Shown one piece after another: positions 1 to 6,699 of a stretch of 8,356 nt of DNA. Within the stretch, counting starts at the first letter, position 1, and the number at the start of each line of letters is the position of its first letter. This DNA is from Kiloniellales bacterium. GTDB lineage: Bacteria; Pseudomonadota; Alphaproteobacteria; Kiloniellales; JAKSDN01. The notes under the pieces are model-generated. The model saw nothing but the letters and a program-made list of their open reading frames with translations. It searched no databases and was not told the origin of the DNA. The stretch lies in the NCBI GenBank assembly GCA_022360075.1, contig JAKSDN010001508.1:1-8356 (forward strand). The letters run 5' to 3'. The position numbers and the translations under genes are program-made.

Positions 1-2
1 AG

Positions 3-608
3 GGATCGCACGGCGGCTATTGCGGACCGGCGGTCAAGCCGATCGCCCTCAACATGGTCGCCGAGATCGCCCGCGACCCCGAATGCCAGGGCCTGCCGAT
101 CTCCGGCATCGGGGGCATCAGCAACTGGCGCGACGCGGCCGAGTTCATCGCCGTCAACGCCGGCTCCGTGCAGGTCTGCACGGCCGTCATGCACAAGGGC
201 TTCAAGATCGTCGAGGACATGATCGACGGCCTCGGCTACTGGATGGACGAGAAGGGCTACAAGACCCTCGACGACTTCCGCGGCCAGGCCGTGCCCAACA
301 TCACCGACTGGCAGTACCTCGATCTCAACTACGAGACCGTGGCGCGCATCGACCAGGATCTCTGCATCCAGTGCGGCCTCTGCCACATCGCCTGCGAGGA
401 CACCTCGCACCAGTCGATCGCCAAGATCAAAGACAACGGCACGCGCCGCTACGAGGTGATCGACGAGGAATGCGTCGGCTGCAACCTCTGCCAGCACGTC
501 TGCCCGGTCGAGGGCTGCATCTCCATGGTCGAGGTCGACAACGGCAAGGACTACATGAACTGGACCCAGGACCCGCGCAACCCGATGAACCAGAAGGCGG
601 CGGAGTGA
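3..608 (+). CDS. preA: NAD-dependent dihydropyrimidine dehydrogenase subunit PreA, C-terminal part
   Basis: The reading frame is open from the window edge, so the start lies upstream; 201 residues are visible of a protein usually a little over 400. PreA, with the flavoprotein PreT, reduces uracil and thymine to their 5,6-dihydro forms in the cytoplasm, the first step of reductive pyrimidine breakdown. The visible part begins in the FMN-binding TIM barrel (HGGYCGPAVKPIA near the edge, then GIGGI and GSVQVCTAVM, typical of the FMN phosphate site). It ends in a ferredoxin-like domain with two complete CxxCxxCxxxC motifs, cysteines at fragment residues 121/124/127/131 and 157/160/163/167, for two 4Fe-4S clusters. 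The match to PreA is clear and no key cysteine is missing. A gap of 206 bases with a palindromic repeat separates it from the next gene, also of pyrimidine breakdown. An internal ATG at 54 is not the start, because family sequence continues upstream of it. Confidence 0.95.
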   Translation, partial: GSHGGYCGPAVKPIALNMVAEIARDPECQGLPISGIGGISNWRDAAEFIAVNAGSVQVCTAVMHKGFKIVEDMIDGLGYWMDEKGYKTLDDFRGQAVPNITDWQYLDLNYETVARIDQDLCIQCGLCHIACEDTSHQSIAKIKDNGTRRYEVIDEECVGCNLCQHVCPVEGCISMVEVDNGKDYMNWTQDPRNPMNQKAAE

Positions 609-658
609 CGCTGTTACGAATTAGCGCTGCGTTGCATAGCTGTTGATACGCACTTCAG

Positions 659-743
659 TGTCATCCTCGGGCTTGACCCGAGGATCCATCGTAGAGCGAG
701 ACTCAGACCCCGATGGATTGCCGGGTCAAGCCCGGCAATGACA
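659..743. repeat. Paired palindromic intergenic repeat (two facing 33-bp arms)
   Basis: Two 33-base arms, 659-691 and 711-743, are inverted copies of each other around a 19-base spacer. Each arm is itself a small palindrome: CCTCGGG/CCCGAGG around CTTGA in the first, TTGCCGGG/CCCGGCAA around TCAAG in the second. After reverse-complementing the second arm, the two differ at only six positions, and these form three complementary pairs, so the hairpin is kept. The type (a GGGCTTGACCC core flanked by GTCAT and ATCCATC) resembles, from memory, repeats scattered between genes in many Alphaproteobacteria. It could fold in RNA and affect mRNA stability or termination between preA and the hydrolase gene; that role is inference. 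Confidence 0.9.
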
Positions 744-799
744 AGATGAGAGGCGGCTGCTGCGAGGCAAACGGCCGAACAACAGGGCCGACTGAGACA

Positions 800-804
800 A
801 GGAG
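800..804 (+). promoter_or_regulatory. Ribosome binding site of the hydrolase gene
   Basis: AGGAG lies 10 bases before the ATG at 815 and supports that start. The earlier in-frame ATG at 713 lies inside the palindromic repeat, and its first codons simply translate that repeat. Confidence 0.75.
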
Positions 805-814
805 AAGAACCGGG

Positions 815-2053
815 ATGGCCGTAAAGAACCTCAGCGTGAACGGCGAGCGCCTGTGGCAGAGCCTGATGGAAATGGCCAAGATCGGCCCGGGCGTCGCCGG
901 CGGCAACTGTCGCCTGGCCTTGAGCGACTTCGACAAGGAGGGCCGCGACCTCTTCGTGCGCTGGTGCGAGGAGGCCGGCTGCAGCATCACCGTCGACAAG
1001 ATGGGCAACATCTTCGCGCGCCGCCCCGGCAAGAACCCGGAGCTGCCGCCCGTCGCGACGGGCAGCCACCTCGACACCCAGCCGACCGGCGGCAAGTTCG
1101 ACGGCGTCTTCGGCGTGCTCGCCGGTCTCGAGGTGATCCGCACTCTCAACGACAACGAGATCGAGACCGAGGCGCCGGTCGAGGTCTCGGTCTGGACCAA
1201 CGAGGAGGGCTCGCGCTTTGCGCCGGCCATGATCGCTTCGGGCGTCTTCGCCGGCGTCTTCGATCTCGACTACGGCCACTCGCGCGCCGACGGCGAGGGC
1301 AAGACCATCGGCGAGGAGCTGGAACGCATCGGCTATATGGGCGAGCAGACGCCGGGCGAGCACCCGATCGGCGCCTTCTTCGAGGCCCACATCGAGCAGG
1401 GCCCGATCCTCGAGGCCGAGGAGAAGACCATCGGCGTGGTCACCGGCGCCCAGGGCCAGCGCTGGTTCGAGTGCTGGCTGCAGGGCGCGGAGTCCCACGC
1501 CGGCACGACCCCGATGAACCGGCGCCGCGACGCCCTGCTCGCCGCCTCGAAGCTCGTGGTGGAGATCAACAAGATCGCGCTCGAGAACGCGCCCCATGCG
1601 GTGACGACGGTGGGCATGATCGAGTCGAGCCCGAACTCGCGCAACACCATCCCGGGCCACGTGTTCCTGACCATAGACCTGCGCCATCCCGAGGACGAGA
1701 CGCTGAGCGCGATGGCCGAGGCGCTGCGCCAGCGCTGCAACGCGATCTGCGAGGCCGACGGCATCGAGCCCAAGCTGGAGGAAATCTGGTACTCGCCGCC
1801 GATCAAGTTCAACGCGGACTGCGTGAGCGCCGTGCGCGGTGCGGCCGGGCAGGCCGGCTACGGCAACATGGACATCATCTCCGGCGCCGGCCACGACGCC
1901 TGCTACATCAGCCGCGTCGCGCCCACCGGCATGATCTTCGTGCCCTGCGAGAACGGCATCAGCCACAACGAGGCCGAAAGCGCCACGCCCGAGGACCTGG
2001 CCGCGGGCTGCAATGTCCTGCTCTACGCCATGCTCGACAGGGCGTCGCCGTAG
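815..2053 (+). CDS. hyuC: Zn-dependent N-carbamoyl amino acid hydrolase, probable beta-ureidopropionase (M20 family)
   Basis: A 412-residue cytoplasmic metal-dependent amidohydrolase of the hydantoinase/carbamoylase branch of the M20 peptidases, at the usual family length. Binuclear metal ligands by family pattern are H85 (in GSHLDTQP), D96 (in KFDGVFG), E131 (in WTNEEGSRF), H192 (in EAHIEQGPILE) and H384 (in GISHNEAE); E130 would be the catalytic base. The dimerization/lid domain lies at about 210-325 and holds GAESHAGTTPMNRRRD (H228). Spacing of H85, D96 and E131 agrees with characterised yeast beta-alanine synthase. Beside preA the likely reaction is hydrolysis of N-carbamoyl-beta-alanine or N-carbamoyl-beta-aminoisobutyrate to the beta-amino acid, CO2 and ammonia, the last step of reductive pyrimidine breakdown. 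N-carbamoyl-L-amino acid hydrolase and allantoate amidohydrolase are close relatives and cannot be excluded from sequence alone. The start at 815 is chosen for its ribosome site and because the 34 residues encoded upstream come from the repeat. Confidence 0.92.
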   Translation: MAVKNLSVNGERLWQSLMEMAKIGPGVAGGNCRLALSDFDKEGRDLFVRWCEEAGCSITVDKMGNIFARRPGKNPELPPVATGSHLDTQPTGGKFDGVFGVLAGLEVIRTLNDNEIETEAPVEVSVWTNEEGSRFAPAMIASGVFAGVFDLDYGHSRADGEGKTIGEELERIGYMGEQTPGEHPIGAFFEAHIEQGPILEAEEKTIGVVTGAQGQRWFECWLQGAESHAGTTPMNRRRDALLAASKLVVEINKIALENAPHAVTTVGMIESSPNSRNTIPGHVFLTIDLRHPEDETLSAMAEALRQRCNAICEADGIEPKLEEIWYSPPIKFNADCVSAVRGAAGQAGYGNMDIISGAGHDACYISRVAPTGMIFVPCENGISHNEAESATPEDLAAGCNVLLYAMLDRASP

Positions 2054-2103
2054 GTGTCGCTTTTGCGCACACGCCGGTTTGAAGCACGACGCTGCATGCT
2101 CAC

Positions 2104-2223
2104 CCTGCGTCCTTCGAGACGCGCCCTTTCGGGCACTCCTCAGGATGAGGTAGGTTTTCAATGGCATGTAGGATGTTCCTCATCCTGAGGAGCCGCCGGA
2201 GGCGGCGTCTCGAAGGACGCAGG
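2104..2223. repeat. Composite inverted repeat element, copy 1
   Basis: Arms 2104-2150 and 2178-2223 are inverted copies separated by a 27-base loop. Each arm reads CCTGCGTCCTTCGAGACGC, then a small hairpin, then TCCTCAGGATGAGG. The inner hairpin differs between arms (stem GCCC/GGGC at 2123-2134; stem GCCGCC/GGCGGC at 2192-2206), but both still pair. A second copy lies at 6336-6463. Repeats of this look (CCTCATCCTGAGGAG ... GTCTCGAAGGACG) are, from memory, common in alphaproteobacterial intergenic DNA. Here the element fills much of the 267-base gap between the hydrolase and ATPase genes. It may act as a folded RNA or terminator-like barrier; no U-tract follows it. Confidence 0.92.
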
Positions 2224-2320
2224 ATGGCGATCCAGCACCATACAATGCACGGAAGCCAAGCCTGGGCCGGGTTATCGATGGCATGCCAGGTCCGCTCCGA
2301 CACCTTGGGGAGGCCCTAAA

Positions 2321-3151
2321 ATGGCCCTCCCTGAAAGGGCACCCGAGGCAACGCCGGCAAGCACAGAGGCTGCCCCGCCCGCCATCGACGTGCGCGGCCT
2401 CTCGCTAACCTTCCAGACTGCCGACGGGCCGGTCTACGCGCTGGCCGACGTCGACCTGACTGTCGCGCGCGGCGAGTTCGTCTCCTTCATCGGGCCCTCG
2501 GGCTGCGGCAAGACCACGTTGATCCGCGTCGTCGCCGACCTCGAGCGGCCGAGCGACGGCCAGGTCGCGGTCAACGGCGTCTCGCCCGAGCAGGCACGGC
2601 TTGCGCGCGCCTACGGCTATGTCTTCCAGGCGCCGGCGCTCTATCCCTGGCGCACGGTCGAGCGCAACGTGATGCTACCGCTAGAGATCATGGGCCTGGG
2701 CGCGGCCGAGCGCAGGGAGCGGGCGGCGCGCTACCTCGAGCTGGTCAACCTCAAGGGCTTCGAGCGCAAGTACCCCTGGCAGCTCTCCGGCGGTATGCAG
2801 CAACGCGTGTCAATCGCCCGGGCTCTGTCCTTCGAGCCCGACCTGCTGCTGATGGACGAGCCCTTCGGCGCGCTCGACGAGATCACCCGCGATCACCTGA
2901 ACGAGCAGCTCCTGCGCCTCTGGGAGCGCACCGGCAAGACCGTCGTCTTCGTCACCCACTCGATCCCCGAGGCGGTGTTCCTCTCGAGCAAGATCGTCGT
3001 CATGTCGCCGCGGCCCGGGCGGATCATCGACGTGATCGACTGCAACCTGCCGCCGAACCGCACCCTCGACGCGCGCGAGACGCCCGAGTTCGCCGAGATC
3101 GCCCACCGCGTGCGCGAGGGCCTGCGCGCCGGGCACAGCTATGACGACTGA
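2321..3151 (+). CDS. ABC transporter ATP-binding protein, NitT/TauT/pyrimidine-type
   Basis: A 276-residue cytoplasmic ATPase that drives the importer encoded by the next three genes. All nucleotide-binding motifs are present: Walker [10 protein letters not shown] at 58-66, Q-loop Q103, signature LSGGMQQR at 155-162, Walker B LLLMDE at 175-180, D-loop GALD at 183-186 and switch histidine H213. The region after Walker B ([21 protein letters not shown]) is typical of the nitrate/sulfonate/thiamine-precursor group of ATPases. The first ~20 residues are rich in Ala and Pro and probably disordered. The start is supported by GGGGAGG at 2307-2313, seven bases before the ATG. The 3' end overlaps the first permease gene by 11 bases, indicating one mRNA and coupled translation. 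Substrate cannot be read from an ATPase; the pyrimidine link comes from the neighbours. Confidence 0.95.
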   Translation: MALPERAPEATPASTEAAPPAIDVRGLSLTFQTADGPVYALADVDLTVARGEFVSFIGPSGCGKTTLIRVVADLERPSDGQVAVNGVSPEQARLARAYGYVFQAPALYPWRTVERNVMLPLEIMGLGAAERRERAARYLELVNLKGFERKYPWQLSGGMQQRVSIARALSFEPDLLLMDEPFGALDEITRDHLNEQLLRLWERTGKTVVFVTHSIPEAVFLSSKIVVMSPRPGRIIDVIDCNLPPNRTLDARETPEFAEIAHRVREGLRAGHSYDD

Positions 3152-4067
3152 GGCGCTCCCAACGCCCGCTTTCGGCGTCGGGTCGATGGGCCGGCGCCTG
3201 GTCGGCGGCAAGTTCCTGCCCGTCACCGTCGTGGTGCTGGTCATCCTGGCGATCTGGTATGGCGCCGCGGTCTCGATGAACGCGCCCTTGCTGAAGGACC
3301 AGTATCAACGCGACGACGTCGCCTGGGACTTCGAGCGCCTGGTCGAGGACGCCTGGGCCATGGAGCGGCCGGTCCTGCCGGCCCCGCATCAGATCCTGGC
3401 CGAAATCGACAAGTCGACCTTCCAGCGCAAGATCACTTCCAAGCGCAGCCTGGTGTTCCACGCTTGGGTCACGCTGTCCTCGACTTTGCTCGGCTTCGCC
3501 ATGGGCACGCTGCTCGGCATCGCGCTTGCCGTCGGCATCGTCCACGTGCGCACCCTGGACCGCAGCCTGCTGCCCTGGATCATCGCCTCGCAGACCATCC
3601 CGATCCTGGCGATCGCGCCGATGATCATCGTCGTGCTCGGCAACATCGGCTTCACTGGCCTGGTGCCGAAGGCGATCATCTCGACCTATCTCTGCTTCTT
3701 TCCGGTCGCGATCGGCATGGTCAAGGGCCTGCGCTCGCCCGACCCGCTACAGATGGACCTCATGCGCACCTACAGCGCGACCCAGGCCCAGGTCTTCTGG
3801 AAGCTGCGCTGGCCGGCCTCGGTGCCGTTCCTCTTCACCAGCCTCAAGGTCGCCATCGCCATCAGCCTGGTCGGCGCCATCGTCGGCGAGCTGCCGACCG
3901 GCGCCCAGGCCGGGATCGGCGCGCGGCTGCTGGTCGGCTCCTACTACGGCCAGACCATCCAAATCTGGGCCGCGCTGCTGGTGGCCGCGCTGCTCGCCGG
4001 CCTGCTGGTCGCGGCAGTCGGCGCAATCGAGCGGCTGGTGGTGCGGCAGATGGGCGCGCGGCCGTGA
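3141..4067 (+). CDS. ABC transporter permease 1 (BPD_transp_1 fold)
   Basis: A 308-residue inner-membrane permease. Hydrophobic segments are visible at about 25-45, 106-134, 145-167, 174-195, 230-250 and 272-296. The EAA-type cytoplasmic loop that contacts the ATPase lies at about 206-240 (DLMRTYSATQAQVFWKLRWP). Between the first and second membrane segments is a hydrophilic stretch of roughly 60 residues (about 46-104) with many charged and Trp/Tyr residues, longer than usual for this family. The gene begins inside the end of the ATPase gene (11-base overlap), and its stop overlaps the GTG of permease 2 by four bases. With permease 2 it would form a heterodimeric channel. Assignment to the NitT/TauT-like importer class is secure; the exact substrate is not. 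Confidence 0.93.
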   Translation: MTTEALPTPAFGVGSMGRRLVGGKFLPVTVVVLVILAIWYGAAVSMNAPLLKDQYQRDDVAWDFERLVEDAWAMERPVLPAPHQILAEIDKSTFQRKITSKRSLVFHAWVTLSSTLLGFAMGTLLGIALAVGIVHVRTLDRSLLPWIIASQTIPILAIAPMIIVVLGNIGFTGLVPKAIISTYLCFFPVAIGMVKGLRSPDPLQMDLMRTYSATQAQVFWKLRWPASVPFLFTSLKVAIAISLVGAIVGELPTGAQAGIGARLLVGSYYGQTIQIWAALLVAALLAGLLVAAVGAIERLVVRQMGARP

Positions 4068-5224
4068 GCGCGCGCGGGTTCGACCGGAGCTGCGCGGTCT
4101 TTCTTTTAACGGGGCTGGTCGCGCTTTTCCTGCCGGTCGGCGCGAGCGAGGCCGGCACGCTCGGCTGGTTCGACCGTCCGACCATGATGTTCGGCGCCGG
4201 CGTGGCGGGCGTGGCCGGGCTCTGGTGCCTGCTGCTGCGGCCGAGCGGGTTGTTTGCCGGCCTGGTCGTCACCGCCGCCACCATCGCCGGGGCCAGCGCG
4301 CCGCTGACCGCGATCTCCGCCCAGGCGGCGCAGGGACTGGAGGGCCGCACAGCGATCGGGCTCGGCGCGCTGGGCGTCTGGCTGTTCCTGATCGGCCTCG
4401 GCTTTCTCGCCTGGCGCGCGATGGCGCTCTGCGCCGCGGTCACGGGCGCAACCAAGCAGAAGAACCGCTTCGCCGCCCTGCTGGTACCGGCCCTGTTCGG
4501 CGCCTGGCTGATCTATCTCTGGCAGGTCCTGGTGACCGGCTTCGGCGTGCCGCAGGTGCTGCTGCCCGCACCCTCGGTGATCGGCGCGGTGCTGACCGGG
4601 GCCACCGACATGCTCTGGGCCGATTTCCACCAGACCTTTATCAAGGCCGTGCTCTCCGGCTTCGCCATGGGCTGCGGCGCGGGCTTCGCGGTGGCGATCC
4701 TGGTCGATCGCGTGCCCTTCCTGCAGCGTGGCCTGCTGCCGCTCGGCAATCTGGTGAGCGCGCTGCCGATCGTGGGCGTGGCGCCGATCATGGTGATGTG
4801 GTTCGGCTTCGACTGGCAGTCGAAGGCCGCGGTCGTGGTGGTGATGACCTTCTTTCCGATGCTGGTGAACACGATCGCCGGGCTCAACGCCACGACGCGC
4901 ATGGAGTACGACCTGATGCGCTCCTACGGCGCGAGCTACTTCCAGATCCTGCTGCGCTTGCGCCTGCCCAACGCCCTGCCTTTCATTTTCAACGCGCTCA
5001 AGATCAACTCGACCCTGGCCCTGATCGGCGCCATCGTCGCGGAGTTCTTCGGCACGCCGATCGTCGGCATGGGCTTTCGCATCTCCACCGAGATCGGTCG
5101 CATGAACGTCGAGATGGTCTGGGCGACGATCGCCGTCGCAGCCTTGGCAGGCTCGCTGTTTTATGGCCTCCTGGCGCTCATGGAACGCAGCGCAACGTTC
5201 TGGCATCCCTCTTACCGGCATTGA
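4064..5224 (+). CDS. ABC transporter permease 2 with extra N-terminal membrane region
   Basis: A 386-residue permease starting at GTG 4064, whose GTGA overlaps the TGA of permease 1, a classic coupled start; no strong ribosome site precedes it. The frame stays open far upstream to 3464, but that part only shadows permease 1. The canonical domain occupies about 135-386: first membrane segment 136-157, LLPAPSVIGAVL at 166-177, later segments near 192-213, 224-247, 255-273, 310-331 and 352-372, and EAA loop near 281-305 (EYDLMRSYGASYFQILLRL). The first ~130 residues are extra and hold about four further hydrophobic segments (10-26, 40-58, 62-84, 97-119) with no motif I recognise. That makes about ten membrane segments against about six in a normal partner. 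If GTG 4064 is wrong, the next in-frame ATGs are at 4184 and 4187, inside the second segment, which is less plausible. Confidence 0.88.
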   Translation: MSARGFDRSCAVFLLTGLVALFLPVGASEAGTLGWFDRPTMMFGAGVAGVAGLWCLLLRPSGLFAGLVVTAATIAGASAPLTAISAQAAQGLEGRTAIGLGALGVWLFLIGLGFLAWRAMALCAAVTGATKQKNRFAALLVPALFGAWLIYLWQVLVTGFGVPQVLLPAPSVIGAVLTGATDMLWADFHQTFIKAVLSGFAMGCGAGFAVAILVDRVPFLQRGLLPLGNLVSALPIVGVAPIMVMWFGFDWQSKAAVVVVMTFFPMLVNTIAGLNATTRMEYDLMRSYGASYFQILLRLRLPNALPFIFNALKINSTLALIGAIVAEFFGTPIVGMGFRISTEIGRMNVEMVWATIAVAALAGSLFYGLLALMERSATFWHPSYRH

Positions 5225-5253
5225 GGCTCTGCCATAAATTTCAAACACGAACA

Positions 5254-5265
5254 GGGAGTTAGGAG
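5254..5265 (+). promoter_or_regulatory. Tandem Shine-Dalgarno sites before the binding-protein gene
   Basis: GGGAG at 5254-5258 sits eight bases before the ATG at 5267, a normal distance. A second site, AGGAG at 5261-5265, is only one base from the ATG, too close to work well for this start. The upstream copy is probably the functional one. The ATG is firm because a good signal peptide follows at once. Confidence 0.6.
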
Positions 5266-5266
5266 A

Positions 5267-6265
5267 ATGAAACGTTTAGCCATCCTGGGAAGTATCGCCG
5301 CCATCAGCCTGGCCTCGGCCGCGGCACAGGCGGCCGACGCGGTGACGATCCAACTCAAGTGGGTGACGCAGGCCCAGTTCGCCGGCTACTACGTGGCCCA
5401 GGACAAGGGCTTCTACGAGGAGGAGAACCTCGACGTCACCATCAAGCCCGGCGGGCCCGATATCTCGCCGCCCCAGGTGATCGCCGGCGGCGGCGCCGAC
5501 ATCATCATCGACTGGATGCCTTCGGCCTTGGCCTCGCGCGAGAAGGGCGTCGCCCTTGTCAACGTCGCCCAGGTCTTCGACCGCTCCGGCATGATGCTGA
5601 CCTGCCGCAAGGACAGCGGCATCACCAGCCCGGCCGACTTCAAGGGCCGCACCCTGGGCGTCTGGTTCTTCGGCAACGAGTATCCCTTCCTCTCGTGGAT
5701 GGCCCAGCTGGGGCTGCCGACCGAGGGCGGCGCTGACGGCGTGACGGTGCTCAAGCAGGGCTTCAACGTCGACCCGATCCTGCAGAAGCAGGCCGACTGC
5801 GTCTCGACCATGACCTACAACGAGTACTGGCAGATCATCGACGCCGGGCTCTCGGCCGACGACCTGCTGGTCTACAAGTACGAGGATCAAGGCGTGGCCA
5901 CGCTCGAGGACGGCCTCTACATCCTCGAGGACAAGCTGGGCGACGCTGCCTTCACCGACAAGATCGCGCGCTTCCTCAAGGCTTCGCTGCGCGGTTGGGA
6001 ATGGGCCCGCGAGAACCCGGACGAGGCCGCCGAGATCGTGCTCGACAACGACGCGACCGGCGCCCAGACCGAGAAGCACCAGAAGCGCATGATGGGCGAG
6101 ATCGCCAAGCTGCTCGGCCCCTCCGACAAGCTCGGCTTCCTGGATCCGGCCGACTATCAGCGCACGGTCGACACCCTGCTCGCCAACGCCTCGACCCCGG
6201 TGATCACCAAGAAGCCGGAAGGCGCCTGGACCCACGACGTCTGGAACAAGGCGATGGGGATGTAG
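5267..6265 (+). CDS. Periplasmic substrate-binding protein, NMT1/THI5-like, of the pyrimidine-type ABC importer
   Basis: A 332-residue secreted binding protein. Residues 1-22 form a Sec signal peptide (KR at the start, hydrophobic core, AQA before a predicted cut ahead of ADAVTIQL). The mature start, LKWVTQAQFAGYYVAQDKGFYEEENLDV at 30-57 with PGGPDISP after it, is typical of the NMT1/THI5-like fold used by ThiY-type hydroxymethylpyrimidine and related nitrogen-heterocycle binders. Two cysteines occur in the mature part (C113, C178) and could form a disulfide. There is no lipobox, so the protein should be soluble in the periplasm. It follows permease 2 after 42 bases and is the last gene before a terminator. 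Beside preA and the carbamoyl hydrolase, uracil, thymine or a breakdown product is the likely ligand (inference); a thiamine precursor, riboflavin-like compound or other heterocycle is possible. Confidence 0.9.
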   Translation: MKRLAILGSIAAISLASAAAQAADAVTIQLKWVTQAQFAGYYVAQDKGFYEEENLDVTIKPGGPDISPPQVIAGGGADIIIDWMPSALASREKGVALVNVAQVFDRSGMMLTCRKDSGITSPADFKGRTLGVWFFGNEYPFLSWMAQLGLPTEGGADGVTVLKQGFNVDPILQKQADCVSTMTYNEYWQIIDAGLSADDLLVYKYEDQGVATLEDGLYILEDKLGDAAFTDKIARFLKASLRGWEWARENPDEAAEIVLDNDATGAQTEKHQKRMMGEIAKLLGPSDKLGFLDPADYQRTVDTLLANASTPVITKKPEGAWTHDVWNKAMGM

Positions 6266-6293
6266 GCAGCGCGTGTGACCATGGACTAACGAG

Positions 6294-6324
6294 AGGGGAG
6301 CCCCGGTGGCTCCCCTTTCTATTT
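6294..6324 (+). terminator. Rho-independent terminator of the ABC importer operon
   Basis: A nine-base perfect stem, AGGGGAGCC at 6294-6302 pairing with GGCTCCCCT at 6308-6316, closes a five-base CCGGT loop and runs into TTTCTATTT. It lies 28 bases after the binding-protein stop. This is the clearest terminator in the window and separates the importer from the methyltransferase unit. Confidence 0.9.
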
Positions 6325-6335
6325 GCGAAGCATGA

Positions 6336-6463
6336 CCACTGTGCGTCCTTCGAGACGCGCCCCATGGGCGCTCCTCAGGATGAGGTCAATCGAAGATGGC
6401 ATTAAGAAAGGTCCTCATCCTGAGGAGCCCGCGATAGCGGGCGTCTCGAAGGACGCACGGTGG
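6336..6463. repeat. Composite inverted repeat element, copy 2
   Basis: Arms 6336-6385 and 6413-6463 are inverted copies around a 27-base loop and match copy 1 at 2104-2223 outside the arm tips. The tips are again different but self-pairing: GCGCCC/GGGCGC at 6357-6371 and GCCCGC/GCGGGC at 6427-6442. The loop has the same length as in copy 1 and carries ATGGCAT at the same offset (6396-6402, against 2161-2167), so the whole arm-loop-arm unit appears to be copied as one element. It lies directly after the importer terminator. Confidence 0.92.
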
Positions 6464-6562
6464 ACTTCCAGCCCTTCCATAGTTCATTCACAAGCTGTTT
6501 GTTTGTCGAAGAAAGAGGACAAAGAGACGGGCTCCTGGCCACAATCCTGCAGTAGGCGAATC

Positions 6563-6618
6563 GACACGGATGAACGGGATAAACACGGATATCCGTGTCC
6601 ATCCCCTTCATCCGTGTC
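6563..6618. repeat. 56-bp near-perfect palindrome (CACGGAT type)
   Basis: The halves 6563-6590 and 6591-6618 are reverse complements at 25 of 28 positions with no spacer. Within each half the unit ACACGGAT or its complement ATCCGTGT occurs twice, so direct and inverted repeats are combined. It lies just before the methyltransferase gene. It is different in sequence from the other two repeat families here. It may be another intergenic palindromic family, or a binding site or cruciform; the sequence alone does not say which. Confidence 0.85.
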
Positions 6619-6699
6619 CAAACCAGCAACCTTGACGCCTCGCGCGGTGGCGGCCCAAGCTCGACTCAACGACAAGAACGGGAGGCGAAACGCAGGCCC

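Larger units (their letters stand above)
6266..6699. other. 434-base intergenic region between binding protein and methyltransferase
   Basis: No gene is supported here. In order the gap holds the importer terminator, the second copy of the composite inverted element, about 100 bases (6464-6562) with nothing I recognise, and a 56-bp palindrome. From 6619 to 6699 lies the leader of the methyltransferase gene, with GGAGG at 6681-6685. I cannot point to a convincing promoter by eye. An open frame across 6323-6724 is only translated repeat sequence. Confidence 0.8.

Noticed and set aside
614..2167. Long minus-strand open frame of 517 codons opposite the hydrolase gene
   Set aside because: It mirrors a high-GC gene, its product is dominated by Ala, Arg, Gly, His and Asp with no family motif, and the + strand protein has a full active site.
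3464..4063. Upstream extension of permease 2 to 3464
   Set aside because: Those 200 codons overlap permease 1 in another frame and give an Arg/His/Pro-rich product. The GTGA overlap at 4064 is a better start.
4106..5248. Minus-strand open frame of 380 codons opposite permease 2
   Set aside because: The product is rich in His, Arg, Gln and Asp as expected for the antisense of a membrane protein gene; no motif.
5276..6235. Minus-strand open frame of 319 codons opposite the binding-protein gene
   Set aside because: It is a composition shadow: low-complexity product, no ribosome site or motif, while the + strand product has a signal peptide and family sequence.
2104..6463. The two composite inverted elements as ends of a transposon carrying the importer
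   Set aside because: Each element is complete and self-contained, no transposase lies between them, and no target duplication is visible. They look like dispersed intergenic repeats.
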